From Alphaproteobacteria bacterium SS10 (GTDB lineage: Bacteria; Pseudomonadota; Alphaproteobacteria; TMED2): a DNA stretch of 48,631 nt. The notes below the pieces were generated by a model. It saw nothing but the letters and a program-made list of their open reading frames with translations, made no database searches and had not been told where the DNA came from. Below are positions 17,239 through 25,611 of the stretch, piece after piece. Made by a program: the position numbers and the translations under genes. Position 1 is the first letter of the stretch, and the number at the start of each line of letters is the position of its first letter. The DNA lies in the NCBI GenBank assembly GCA_019192455.1, contig JAHCML010000005.1, positions 128,853 to 177,483 on the forward strand, given 5' to 3'.

Positions 17239-18246
17239 TTAATCGACAGATACCGGTACAGCCGATGGGCCTGCGCCAAACTTCTGTCGATAGGCGGATG
17301 GTGAGACGCCGCGCACCCGCTGAAACGCACGCCGCATCTGTTCTCCATTGCTAAAGCCAACCTGTGCTTGGATGGTCTGCAGGCCCAGGGTTGATTGGTG
17401 CATCAGGTCACAAGCCTGCTCAACCCGCAGCCGCTCAACGAACCGGGCCGGACTAACCCCCAGCTTGGCTGTGAAGAGGCGTGAGAAATGCCGCTCACTC
17501 ATCCCAACCTTGGCCGCCATTTCAGGCACGGTCAGAGGTTGGGCGGGGTCAGCCAGAATGTCCGAGACGAGCCCGGCAAAGCGGGTCCCACTACTGGTCG
17601 TTTGTAGTTCCAGCGCCGCGCTGAACTGCCGTTGCCCACCGCCACGCTTGGTCGGCAGCACCAGAGACTTCGCCAGCCTTAAGGTCTCCGCCTGACCTAG
17701 ATCCTCTTCAACCATGGCCAGGGCCATATCGATGCCAGAGGTCACGCCCGCCGATGTCCAGATGCCGTCATCATGCGTAAAAATGGCATCCTCCTGGACG
17801 TTGATATGGGGGTAGTCGGCGGCCAATTGCTCGCATCCCTCCCAATGGGTGGTGGCCTGCCTGCCGTCCAACAACCCTGCGGCGGCCAGGACAAAGGCGC
17901 CAAGGCAGATGGAGCCCAGGCGTCGCGTTGTCGTGGCCAGGGTTTGGAGGTGGGCAAGGAGTTCTTGATCCATCGCCGCCGCAAAGGCGCTATTGCCACC
18001 TGAGACCAGCACCGTATCCCAGGGGTAGGCTGGGAAATCGCTGAATGGGCGGGTTTGTAGCGGCGTGACGGTGTCTGTGCCGACCAGGCCGCCGGTGATT
18101 GAAACCAAATCAATCTGATAGGCGGCATCGCCTGCGGCAGTACGGGCGTCACTGAACACCTGAAGCGGTCCACACACATCGATCAGCTTTGTGCGCTCAA
18201 ACAGAATGATAGCAATGCGGATCGGGGTGGCAGAAATTATGGGCAT
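17239..18246 (-). CDS. GlxA-type AraC family regulator with DJ-1/PfpI domain
   Basis: 335 aa from the ATG at 18244-18246; a TTG at 18282 is in frame upstream. The N-terminal half is a DJ-1/PfpI (class I glutamine amidotransferase-like) domain with C114 in GSICLGAF at the nucleophile elbow and a THWEGC motif. The C-terminal half is an AraC DNA-binding domain with two helix-turn-helix units (MAAKVGMSERHFSRLF and IQAQVGFSNGEQMRRAF). GlxA-like proteins often sense amino-acid-derived or amine ligands; here the ligand is unknown. It is divergent from the DUF1272 gene, so may control it, with a 65-bp shared spacer. Confidence 0.9.
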   Translation of the reverse strand: MPIISATPIRIAIILFERTKLIDVCGPLQVFSDARTAAGDAAYQIDLVSITGGLVGTDTVTPLQTRPFSDFPAYPWDTVLVSGGNSAFAAAMDQELLAHLQTLATTTRRLGSICLGAFVLAAAGLLDGRQATTHWEGCEQLAADYPHINVQEDAIFTHDDGIWTSAGVTSGIDMALAMVEEDLGQAETLRLAKSLVLPTKRGGGQRQFSAALELQTTSSGTRFAGLVSDILADPAQPLTVPEMAAKVGMSERHFSRLFTAKLGVSPARFVERLRVEQACDLMHQSTLGLQTIQAQVGFSNGEQMRRAFQRVRGVSPSAYRQKFGAGPSAVPVSVD

Positions 18247-18311
18247 AATGTCATTTATGCCAATTGGGCCGTGCGGTATCAATCATCCTCTAGCTGATGA
18301 GAGGGGCCGAT

Positions 18312-18626
18312 ATGCTCGTTCTTCGACCAAATTGCCGCCTTTGCGGCTGCGACCTGCCACCGGACAGCACCAAGGCGCGCATTTGCTCTTACGAATGCAC
18401 CTATTGCTCTGATTGCGTTGATGGTGAGCTTCAGAATGTTTGCCCAACCTGCGGCGGTGGCTTCGTGCCCCGCCCCATTCGCCCGCGCAAATCCTGGCGG
18501 CCAGAACGCCAGGTGGGCCTAGAACATCACCCCGCCACGACCGAGCGTGAGGGGCTCCTATTCTCAAAAGAAGACATCGCCCAATTCGTCGCCCGGATTA
18601 AGGATATCCCGCCGGAAGAGCGCTGA
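18312..18626 (+). CDS. DUF1272 domain-containing Cys-rich protein
   Basis: 104 aa from the ATG at 18312, five bases after GAGGGG. The first 60 residues match DUF1272: RPNCRLCGCDLPPDS, ICSYECTYCSDC and VCPTCGGGF. The cysteines form CxxC pairs that probably bind zinc. A basic linker (RPIRPRKSWRPERQ) and an acidic C-terminal helix ending KDIPPEER follow. The function of the family is not established. It is divergent from the GlxA-type regulator and convergent with the MarR gene. Confidence 0.85.
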   Translation: MLVLRPNCRLCGCDLPPDSTKARICSYECTYCSDCVDGELQNVCPTCGGGFVPRPIRPRKSWRPERQVGLEHHPATTEREGLLFSKEDIAQFVARIKDIPPEER

Positions 18627-18637
18627 TCCCCAGCAAT

Positions 18638-19135
18638 TCAGTCGGCTGATTTCCCTTCCATTGAGGTCATCAGCTTGCGCAACAGCGCATCCAGCTGCGC
18701 AACCTCATCTTGGTTTAGATCAGACAGGATCGCTCCCTGGGTCTGAACATGATCAGCCATGACCGCGTCAATCAGTTTGAAGCCCTCAGCGGTTAGCTTA
18801 ACAACCGCACGCCTAGCGTCCTCTGGGTCGGGTGAACGGCTCACCAGGCCCGCTTTGACCAGCTGGTCGATCCTATTGGTCATTGTGCCCGAGGTGATCA
18901 TCATCGACCCCATCAACTCCCCAGCTGATAGCGCATGGGGCGGTGGGGAGCGGCGCAATGTGGCCAGCACATCGAAGCTGGAAGCATTCAGTTCATACTT
19001 GGCAAACGTCTCCCCCATTCGTCGAGAGAAGCCATGCGCCACCCGGCTAAATCGGCCGATGGGGCCCATGGCCGTCGTGTCCAGATCGGGGCGTTCAGCG
19101 GCCCATTGGGCCAGAATTTTATCAACGGCATCCAT
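18638..19135 (-). CDS. MarR family transcriptional regulator
   Basis: 165 aa winged-helix protein. The recognition region (residues about 60-95) reads LSAGELMGSMMITSGTMTNRIDQL, followed by the wing with LVSRSPDPEDARRAVVKLT, a typical MarR motif. Helical N- and C-termini should form the dimer. It is divergent from an EamA-type exporter gene, with a perfect palindrome between the two starts, so it most likely represses both that transporter and itself. The inducer is unknown. Confidence 0.92.
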   Translation of the reverse strand: MDAVDKILAQWAAERPDLDTTAMGPIGRFSRVAHGFSRRMGETFAKYELNASSFDVLATLRRSPPPHALSAGELMGSMMITSGTMTNRIDQLVKAGLVSRSPDPEDARRAVVKLTAEGFKLIDAVMADHVQTQGAILSDLNQDEVAQLDALLRKLMTSMEGKSAD

Positions 19136-19159
19136 AGGTCATGGTTTTAGCGAGATGGA

Positions 19160-19177
19160 TATCTTGAGATCAAGATA
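19160..19177. promoter_or_regulatory. Palindromic operator between marR and eamA
   Basis: Perfect 8-bp arms TATCTTGA (19160-19167) and TCAAGATA (19170-19177) flank a two-base GA spacer. The size and symmetry fit a MarR dimer site. It lies 15 bp before the exporter ATG and 25 bp from the marR start, so bound repressor could block both promoters. Confidence 0.75.
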
Positions 19178-19191
19178 AAGGATTTTTCGCC

Positions 19192-20079
19192 ATGAACCGA
19201 TCACTCGCCCTCATGCTCACAGGTCTTGCCCCAGCCATTTGGGGCAGCACCTATCTGGTCACGACAGAGTTCCTGCCAGATGGCTATCCGCTCACCGCAG
19301 CAATGCTGCGCGCCTTGCCTGCGGGGTTACTTTTGCTGTTGCTTACTCGTGTCTTACCCAAGGGGGTTTGGTTGCTGCGTGTCGCCATTTTGGGAGCGCT
19401 GAACTTCTCTATCTTTTGGTGGCTATTGTTCGTGGCTGCCTATGAGCTGCCCGGTGGGGTGGCCGCTACGATTGGCGCGATCCAGCCATTGATCGTTCTC
19501 TACCTCGCTAAACTTCTGCTGGATCAGCAGGTCCGGTTTGCGGCGGTTGCCGCTGGTCTGGCCGGTGTGGTGGGGGTGGCGTTGCTCGTCCTGACCCCAG
19601 CAGCCGCGTTGAACGCGACCGGGGTTCTGGCCGCCGCCGGTGGCGCGTTTTCCATGGCTGTCGGCACTGTTCTGACCCGCAAATGGCAACCGCCGGTCTC
19701 CGCACTTACCTTCACCGCTTGGCAGTTGGTGGCGGGTGGTTTGCTGCTGTTGCCAGCCGCCCTGATTTTCGAGCCCTCCTTGCCCGCACTCTCAATTGAG
19801 AACGTTGGTGGCTTTACCTATCTGGGGCTGATTGGTGGTGCTTTGACCTATGTGCTCTGGTTCCGCGGCATTGCCGTTCTTGGGCCGGCGGCCGTCGCAC
19901 CACTTGGCTTGTTGAGCCCGGTGTCAGCCTTACTACTGGGCTGGGGTATTGCCGACGAAAGTTTCACCGTGCTTCAAACCATTGGCGTGGCGCTTGTTTT
20001 GGGCAGTATCTGGTTCAGCCAATGGGCCCAGTCTCGAGGCCCGATCGCATCTCCCCGACAACCGCTAAGGGCGGCATAG
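19192..20079 (+). CDS. EamA/DMT family transporter
   Basis: 295 aa, about ten hydrophobic helices in two EamA repeats. The N-terminal LAPAIWGSTYLVTTEFLP motif and the second-repeat LIGGALTYVLWFRGI motif are those of drug/metabolite exporters of the RhaT/YdcZ/EamA type. It probably exports an amino acid, purine or toxic metabolite across the inner membrane. It is transcribed away from the MarR regulator across a shared operator, a common arrangement for an inducible exporter. The ATG at 19192 follows AAAGGA. Confidence 0.9.
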   Translation: MNRSLALMLTGLAPAIWGSTYLVTTEFLPDGYPLTAAMLRALPAGLLLLLLTRVLPKGVWLLRVAILGALNFSIFWWLLFVAAYELPGGVAATIGAIQPLIVLYLAKLLLDQQVRFAAVAAGLAGVVGVALLVLTPAAALNATGVLAAAGGAFSMAVGTVLTRKWQPPVSALTFTAWQLVAGGLLLLPAALIFEPSLPALSIENVGGFTYLGLIGGALTYVLWFRGIAVLGPAAVAPLGLLSPVSALLLGWGIADESFTVLQTIGVALVLGSIWFSQWAQSRGPIASPRQPLRAA

Positions 20080-20088
20080 GGTTGGTGA

Positions 20089-21144
20089 TCAACCGTGGTT
20101 TTCGGCGCCCATGGTTGAGAACATCTCGGTCAGGTCGACGGTCGAGGTCTCGCCGATATCATCGTAATTGGCTTTAAGCCATTTATCGGCGGCCTCCCGC
20201 CCGATATCGCGGAGGTGGACGAGGAAATCCCACTCGGCGTTCAGCTTAGATGAGGCGCTAAGCGGCCGCATTTCTTTGCGGGCCTCAATCATGTGCACAT
20301 GCTTGGTGCGGTGATGGGTATCTTTGAGTTTACCCTCCGCATTCAGGCGATTAACGAACTCAATCGCGCGCAGATCCCGCAGCAAGGAGCCGTTGAAGGT
20401 AATCTCATTGACCCGGTTTAGGATGTCCCGCGCGGTGGTTGGCGTCCCCTCCCGGAAGATCGGGTTGATCTGGACGATCACGATGTCATCGGATTCTGAG
20501 CTGTTATAGAACGGGAACAGCACCGGGTTGCCCATATAGCCGCCATCCCAGTAGGGCTCGCCGTCAATCTCCACCGCCTTAAACAGGAAGGGCAGGCAGG
20601 CCGACGCCATGACCACATTCAGGTCAATCTCATCCCGAGAGAAGACGCGGACCTTACCCGTCTCAACATTGGTGGCGGAGATGTAGACCTGAAGTGAGCG
20701 TGAGGCGCGCACCTTCTCAAAATCTACATTCTCATCAACCAGGTCGCGCAGTGGGTTGATATCGAAGGGGTTGAGGTCATAGGGCGAGGTGAGGCGCCCC
20801 ATCAGATCCATCAGGATATAGGCGGGGGAGTTATCCAAACTCCAAACCCCCAGCATCTGGTCCAGCGGCGTCCGCTTGAATGGGCTGGTTCGGGCGGCCT
20901 CGCTCACCGCGCGCCAGAACTTCTCAAGCGCGACACGGGCCCCCTCGGCCGCCCCCTCATACATGCCTTCCGCCGCGACAACGGCGTTCATCGCACCGGC
21001 GGAGGTGCCGGAGATTGCCTCAATCCAGAGATTATCAATCTCAAATAACCGGTCGAGCACACCCCAGGTAAAGGCACCATGGGCGCCGCCGCCTTGCAGG
21101 GCGAGATTGACGGTTTTGGCGTGGCGGGGCTTACGCTCACCCAT
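20089..21144 (-). CDS. Patatin-like phospholipase (RssA family)
   Basis: 351 aa from the ATG at 21142-21144, preceded by AAGGAAA; a GTG at 21177 could add 11 residues. The patatin catalytic elements are all present: oxyanion hole GGGAHG (18-23), nucleophile S48 in GTSAG, and the Asp of the dyad D200 in the DGGYMGNP motif. A basic region downstream (THHRTKHVHMIEARKEMR) resembles the bacterial patatin tail. It is a lipid acyl hydrolase acting at the cytoplasmic membrane face or on imported lipid. It is convergent with the EamA gene. Confidence 0.92.
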   Translation of the reverse strand: MGERKPRHAKTVNLALQGGGAHGAFTWGVLDRLFEIDNLWIEAISGTSAGAMNAVVAAEGMYEGAAEGARVALEKFWRAVSEAARTSPFKRTPLDQMLGVWSLDNSPAYILMDLMGRLTSPYDLNPFDINPLRDLVDENVDFEKVRASRSLQVYISATNVETGKVRVFSRDEIDLNVVMASACLPFLFKAVEIDGEPYWDGGYMGNPVLFPFYNSSESDDIVIVQINPIFREGTPTTARDILNRVNEITFNGSLLRDLRAIEFVNRLNAEGKLKDTHHRTKHVHMIEARKEMRPLSASSKLNAEWDFLVHLRDIGREAADKWLKANYDDIGETSTVDLTEMFSTMGAENHG

Positions 21145-21336
21145 GGCTTTAAGTTTCCTTGCGGTATTGCGGGTCACCGGGGCAAGCGCGCCGGTTGCTG
21201 GCCTTGGTTCGATCGTTTAGACCGAATGCCAGTATCATCATGCCCTAATAAAGACCATTGGCGATTGCCTGTCATTGGTCGGTCTTTGGGTCGTTAGCAA
21301 ACGTGATCAGACCAGATCGCAGCGGAAGTTACGTGA

Positions 21337-21747
21337 ATGGCGAATATCGCCGCACAATTGGTGATGGTTGGCTGGGGCTGGATCTATCTGGGCCTCGCTG
21401 TTGGTGCTGCCTTCCTGATTTTTGGCCTCGACCGGGTGGATGAGGATGCCCGGGGCACAGTGATCTTCCGCGTCCTATTGGTGCCCGGCCTGATTTTGCT
21501 CTGGCCCTTGGTGCTTTATCGCTGGTGGGCACTGGAAACGGGGCATGAGGCAAAGGCGCAGAATTGGCGTGCCCGTTACCTGCCACCGCGTAAGGCCCAT
21601 GGTGTGGTTTGGGCCGTGTTAGCGGTGTTGATCCCTGTCGTGCTGGTAACCGCCCTTTTGCTGAAAGAGGACAAGCAATCGGCCACCGCACCGGTGCAAC
21701 TGGCCCCACCAGAAGCTTCTGCCTCTCAAGGGGAGGTGACGCGGTGA
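21337..21747 (+). CDS. Unknown small membrane protein, first gene of Rieske/b-heme operon
   Basis: 136 aa with three predicted membrane helices (about 10-30, 44-60 and 86-105). The C-terminus is polar (Ala/Pro/Gln rich). Between TM2 and TM3 lies a Trp-rich segment (LYRWWALETGHE) and a basic loop. It has no recognised domain. Its TGA stop overlaps the GTG start of the Rieske gene (GTGA), so the two are translationally coupled. It is therefore likely a subunit or assembly factor of the same membrane redox complex. ATG at 21337; upstream promoter region 21145-21336. Confidence 0.75.
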   Translation: MANIAAQLVMVGWGWIYLGLAVGAAFLIFGLDRVDEDARGTVIFRVLLVPGLILLWPLVLYRWWALETGHEAKAQNWRARYLPPRKAHGVVWAVLAVLIPVVLVTALLLKEDKQSATAPVQLAPPEASASQGEVTR

Positions 21748-22808
21748 GCGTTAAGTACCAACCCGTCCAATGGAACCGGTTTAAGAACCGATACAACGCC
21801 GTCGTGCTGGCCATGGTGTTTGCCTATCTCGGCATCTTCCTTGGCTTTGGCAATGATCTGGCAGGTCATGCCCTGACCCCCGATGGGGCGATCCATACGG
21901 CGCGCGCCTTTGGCAGCTGCGCGTTCCTGATGCTGACGGTGATCCTGTGCATCGGGCCCTTGGCGCGGCTGGATCAGCGGTTTCTGCCACTGCTCTACAA
22001 CCGTCGCCATTTTGGCGTGCTGACCTTTGTTGTGGCGATGACCCATGTGATGGCGGTCAGCAATTGGTACTTTGCATTCAGCCCAACACCGATGCTGGAG
22101 GCGATGCTGTCATCGAACACCAGCTATCGCCAATATCTGGGCTTCCCGTTTGAGGTGTTGGGGATGTTCACCCTGCTGTCCCTCGCAGCACTGGCTTTCA
22201 CCAGCCATGATTTCTGGCTGAAGTTCCTGACCCCGCTGATTTGGAAGGCGATCCACTTCTCAATCTACCCGGCCTATGCTGCGCTGGTCGGGCATGTAGC
22301 CCTCGGCGCGCTGCAGGATGAGACGGATACCGCGTTTGCCATTGTGGTGGTGATCTGCGCCTTTACCGTTTGTGCGCTGCATGCACTTGCGGCGTTTGCT
22401 GAGGCGAAGCGCGGGGCACTGGCCGCCAATGGCGTGGCGGATTTCTCAACCTGGCAAATCGTCGGCGCACCGGCTGAGATCGCTGAGGGGGAGGCCAAGG
22501 TCGTACGCCTTACCAGTGGTGGTCGTGCCGCCATATTCCGGCATGAGGGGGCGTTTTCTGCCATTTCCAACGCCTGTGCGCACCAGAATGGGCCGTTGGG
22601 TGAGGGGCGTATCCTTAAAGGCTGCGTCACCTGTCCATGGCATGGGTTTCAGTACGATGTGCGCAATGGGCGGTCGCCGGCGCCGTTTACTGAGATGATC
22701 CCCACCTACAATCTGGCGCTTCATGACGGGCAACTCCTGATCGATCCAACGCCCAACCCGCCGGGCACACCGACCGAGGCCATTCCAGCGCCGGAGGTGG
22801 CATCATGA
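21744..22808 (+). CDS. Ferric-reductase-like b-heme membrane domain fused to a Rieske [2Fe-2S] domain
   Basis: 354 aa from a GTG (21744) overlapping the previous stop; GGGGAGG precedes it. Residues about 20-220 contain six helices of the ferric-reductase/MsrQ type, with histidines suited to bis-heme ligation (RRHFGVLTF, MTHVM, IHFSIYPAY, LVGHVALG). Residues about 240-340 form a Rieske domain with C278-x-H280 and C297-x2-H300 (CAHQNGPLG ... CPWHGFQYD). The FAD/NAD-binding domain of ferric reductases is absent. Electrons therefore probably pass between the quinone pool or heme and the Rieske centre. The substrate is unknown. Confidence 0.88.
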   Translation: MSVKYQPVQWNRFKNRYNAVVLAMVFAYLGIFLGFGNDLAGHALTPDGAIHTARAFGSCAFLMLTVILCIGPLARLDQRFLPLLYNRRHFGVLTFVVAMTHVMAVSNWYFAFSPTPMLEAMLSSNTSYRQYLGFPFEVLGMFTLLSLAALAFTSHDFWLKFLTPLIWKAIHFSIYPAYAALVGHVALGALQDETDTAFAIVVVICAFTVCALHALAAFAEAKRGALAANGVADFSTWQIVGAPAEIAEGEAKVVRLTSGGRAAIFRHEGAFSAISNACAHQNGPLGEGRILKGCVTCPWHGFQYDVRNGRSPAPFTEMIPTYNLALHDGQLLIDPTPNPPGTPTEAIPAPEVAS

Positions 22809-23596
22809 GCCGCCTGACCGATCCGCTGAAGCCGCCCGGGGAGAAAGATTTCTTCATCGGCTGGGCCCCAACGCCTGGCTACCTAAAGCGGTTTCTGGTC
22901 GTAATTGGTCTGCTGCTCGTCCTTGGCTTTACTGGCCTGGCGACGCTCATCGCTGCCACCAAGCCCGATCCCGGTCCTGGTCAGTTTCAGTTCGGTTGGG
23001 GGCGCCAAACCCTTGAGGGCGTGTTGGTCGCCGAACCCTATCCAACCCTGACCGTGGCGGTGGGCAGCGAGCGGGTTGCCGCCGGTGAAACCATCCTACT
23101 CGCCGGACCGGGTAAGCGCGGTGTGCAGGCACAGGCAACGCCGCTGGACGGCAGCTACGTGCGGGCCGAGGGCATTATGCTGAACCGGGGTGAGCTGCAG
23201 ATGATGCAGGCGCGCGTTGGCCGCAATGGGCTTAAGGCCGCCGAGACGGATCAAGACATCGCACCGCCGGTGGAGACCGATTTGGGCACTTGGCGTCTAA
23301 CTGGCGAGCTGTGTGACGGCAAATGCCTGTCCGGCGCCATGCGTCCGGGCACCGGCCTGTCCCACAAGGCCTGCGCCAATCTCTGCCTAGTTGGCGGTGC
23401 GCCGCCGGTCTTGGTGACGACAGAGCCGGTGGAAGGGTCTGGGTTCATGCTGGTTGGTGCGCCCGATGGCGGCCCGGTTGGTGATCGCCTTTACGATCTG
23501 ACCGGTCGGCTGGCGACCATGGAGGGGCAGCTGAAGCGCCGGGGCAATATGCTGATCTTCCTCACTGACCTTGATCAAGCGAGCGTGGCGCCATGA
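22805..23596 (+). CDS. Unknown membrane-anchored protein, third gene of Rieske/b-heme operon
   Basis: 263 aa. It overlaps the previous stop (ATGA). A cytoplasmic N-terminus of about 30 residues precedes one membrane helix (about 30-52). The rest (about 200 residues) is probably periplasmic and rich in Gly, Val and Thr, suggesting beta structure; it contains repeated G-x-L-V/G-E segments (LEGVLVAEPYP, LDGSYVRAEG, WRLTGELCDG, LTGRLATMEG). Four cysteines cluster in CDGKCLSGAM...KACANLCLVGG, which could bind metal or form disulfides. No family is recognised. The coupled position suggests a dedicated partner of the Rieske protein. Confidence 0.72.
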   Translation: MSRLTDPLKPPGEKDFFIGWAPTPGYLKRFLVVIGLLLVLGFTGLATLIAATKPDPGPGQFQFGWGRQTLEGVLVAEPYPTLTVAVGSERVAAGETILLAGPGKRGVQAQATPLDGSYVRAEGIMLNRGELQMMQARVGRNGLKAAETDQDIAPPVETDLGTWRLTGELCDGKCLSGAMRPGTGLSHKACANLCLVGGAPPVLVTTEPVEGSGFMLVGAPDGGPVGDRLYDLTGRLATMEGQLKRRGNMLIFLTDLDQASVAP

Positions 23597-23937
23597 GTGA
23601 GCAGCCCATTCTACCGTCATGGCGTTTGGTCCTGGCTGGGCTCGTCGGGTTTCTGATTGTGGCCAGCATTACCGTGCTGCTGCTTTACCTCTCTGAATTC
23701 TGGCAGTTCAGGCTATGGGGCCGGGAGGGGCTGTTCGGCCTCGAATGGCTTCGCCCCCAAGGCAACATTGTGGGTCGTGAACTAGGCCAGCTCTTGCGTG
23801 GCAGCGGATTTGGTGCCCTTGGTAATCTCGACATCCTGCTTTGGGTCATGGGCAGTTTCCTGGCCCTGACCTGGCTTGACCGCCTGTGGAAGCGGGTTGC
23901 CGGGTGGTTCGCCAAACCGGCGGATAAGGCCGAATAG
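23593..23937 (+). CDS. Unknown small membrane protein, fourth gene of Rieske/b-heme operon
   Basis: 114 aa with two predicted membrane helices (about 11-32 and 77-95) joined by a Gly/Leu/Arg-rich loop (GREGLFGLEWLRPQGN). It overlaps the preceding stop by four bases (ATGA) and ends at 23937, followed by an 84-bp gap before the TRAP genes. No domain is recognised. The strict overlaps through all four genes show they are made as a unit. Confidence 0.72.
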   Translation: MSEQPILPSWRLVLAGLVGFLIVASITVLLLYLSEFWQFRLWGREGLFGLEWLRPQGNIVGRELGQLLRGSGFGALGNLDILLWVMGSFLALTWLDRLWKRVAGWFAKPADKAE

Positions 23938-24021
23938 GCGATCAGGTCACGCGGTTACTGGCCTTTAGCGTGCAGGCGGGCTAAAACCCGGGCCGCGGCC
24001 CCATCTTTTGGATTGAAGCAC

Positions 24022-25089
24022 ATGTCCATCCTTCACTTGCTTACTCGCCTCACCATCGCAGTGACCGTGCTGGTCACCTTCAGCGTAACCGCGCCACAAA
24101 CCGCGAAGTCGGCAGAGTTTACCTTCTCCGTTCATCACTTCCTGAGTGCCCGGGCTCTGACCCACACCCAGATGATTGAGCCTTGGGCAAAGCGGATTGA
24201 GGAAGCCTCAAACGGCCGCATCAAGTTTGAGATTTATCCGGCCATGGCCCTGGGTGGTAAGCCGCCGGAGCTGTATCGCCAGGTGCGCGACGGTGTGGTG
24301 GACATTGCCTGGACCTTGCCGGGTTACACACCAGGGGTATTCCCACGGGTTGAGGTTTTTGAGCTGTCCGGCGTCCATGGCGGTTCTGCCCTCGCGACCA
24401 ATATGGCCAGCCAATCCATGATGCCGATGATCGCTGATGACTTTGATGATCTGCATCCGCTGCTGGTCCATGTGCATAGCGGGAACGCCCTGCATCTGGC
24501 GTCCAAGCCCGTTGGCAGCCTCGCCGATGTGAAGGGTATGAAGATCCGCAGCCCATCGCGCACTGGCGCCTGGATGCTTGAGGCCTGGGGCGCGGAGCCC
24601 GTCGGCATGCCAGTGCCGGCCCTACCGCAAGCGCTGGCTAAGCAAACCGTCGATGGTGCGCTGGTCCCGTTTGAGGTGGCCATGCCGCTGAAGCTTGCTG
24701 AACTGACCGAGCATGGCACCGAGCTTGCCAATGGCCGTCGCTTTGGCACCTCGACCTTCCTGTTCGCCATGAACAAGGATGCGTATGAGAGCCTGCCAGC
24801 CGACCTTCAGGCGATTATTGATGAGCATTCGGGCGCTGAATTCGCCGCCGCCATGGGTAAGGCCTGGGATGCGGTAGAGCCGAAGGGCGTTGAACTGGCC
24901 CGTGAGAACGGCGTTGAGGTTATCACCCTGGATGATGCGCGCACGGCTGAATTTGATGCCTTGAACGCCGCGATCACCAAGCGTTGGCTCGATGATATGG
25001 CCGCGCGCGATCTAGATGGTCAGGCGCTCGTCGATGCTGCTAAGGCCGCCATTGCCGATCACACTGCCGAGCCGGATCAAGGTCACTAA
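24022..25089 (+). CDS. dctP: TRAP transporter substrate-binding protein (DctP family)
   Basis: 355 aa from the ATG at 24022; a TTG three codons earlier is also in frame. A signal peptide (hydrophobic about 5-22, cleavage around AKSA) directs it to the periplasm. The DctP fold is shown by FSVHHFLS, MIEPWAKRIEEASNGRIKFEIYP, GVVDIAWTLPGYTPGVFP, and the conserved Arg in MKIRSPSRTG that binds the carboxylate of ligands. It would capture an organic acid and pass it to the DctQM permease encoded next. The exact substrate cannot be read. Confidence 0.92.
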   Translation: MSILHLLTRLTIAVTVLVTFSVTAPQTAKSAEFTFSVHHFLSARALTHTQMIEPWAKRIEEASNGRIKFEIYPAMALGGKPPELYRQVRDGVVDIAWTLPGYTPGVFPRVEVFELSGVHGGSALATNMASQSMMPMIADDFDDLHPLLVHVHSGNALHLASKPVGSLADVKGMKIRSPSRTGAWMLEAWGAEPVGMPVPALPQALAKQTVDGALVPFEVAMPLKLAELTEHGTELANGRRFGTSTFLFAMNKDAYESLPADLQAIIDEHSGAEFAAAMGKAWDAVEPKGVELARENGVEVITLDDARTAEFDALNAAITKRWLDDMAARDLDGQALVDAAKAAIADHTAEPDQGH

Positions 25090-25095
25090 GCCACC

Positions 25096-25611
25096 GTGGG
25101 TCAGCGCATCAGCCTTTTCCTCGATCGGTTGATCGCCGGCTGGGCCTTGGCTGGTGGTATGACCCTGCTGCTGATTGTTCTGATCACGGCGGTGAATGCT
25201 GGCGGATTTATTGCCGACCGTATCGCCGGGTTGTTCGGCGGCTCCGTGCCTGGCCTGCCGGGATATGAGGATGCCGTCACCATGTTGGTCGGTGTCGCCG
25301 TCCTTGCCCTCTTCCCCTACTGCCAGCGCCATGGTGGGCACATCACCGTGGATAGCTTTGCTGGTTTTTTGCCCGCCTGGTGGCCGCGTTTGATGGCGCC
25401 CCTGGCCGCCATTGCGACCAGCGTCGTGGCGTTGGGGCTGGCCGGGATGATGGTGCTGGGGCTGGGTGAGTTGCGCGCCGATGGTGCGTTGACGCCGGTG
25501 CTGGGCTGGGTCATCTGGCCATTCCTGATCCCGGGCATCTTCTCTTGCTTACTCTGGGCCATTGCCGCGCTGATGCCGCCTGCCGATGAGGAAGGGCAGA
25601 CCGATGGGTGA
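25096..25611 (+). CDS. dctQ: TRAP transporter small permease (DctQ family)
   Basis: 171 aa, four membrane helices. The start is a GTG at 25096, six bases after the dctP stop; the N-terminus MGQRISLFLDRLIAGWALAGG fits the family and no ATG is closer. A conserved pattern of DctQ, with RHGGHITVDSF near the middle, is seen. It forms the membrane complex with the large permease and its stop overlaps the dctM start by eight bases. Ends with an acidic tail. Confidence 0.9.
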   Translation: MGQRISLFLDRLIAGWALAGGMTLLLIVLITAVNAGGFIADRIAGLFGGSVPGLPGYEDAVTMLVGVAVLALFPYCQRHGGHITVDSFAGFLPAWWPRLMAPLAAIATSVVALGLAGMMVLGLGELRADGALTPVLGWVIWPFLIPGIFSCLLWAIAALMPPADEEGQTDG

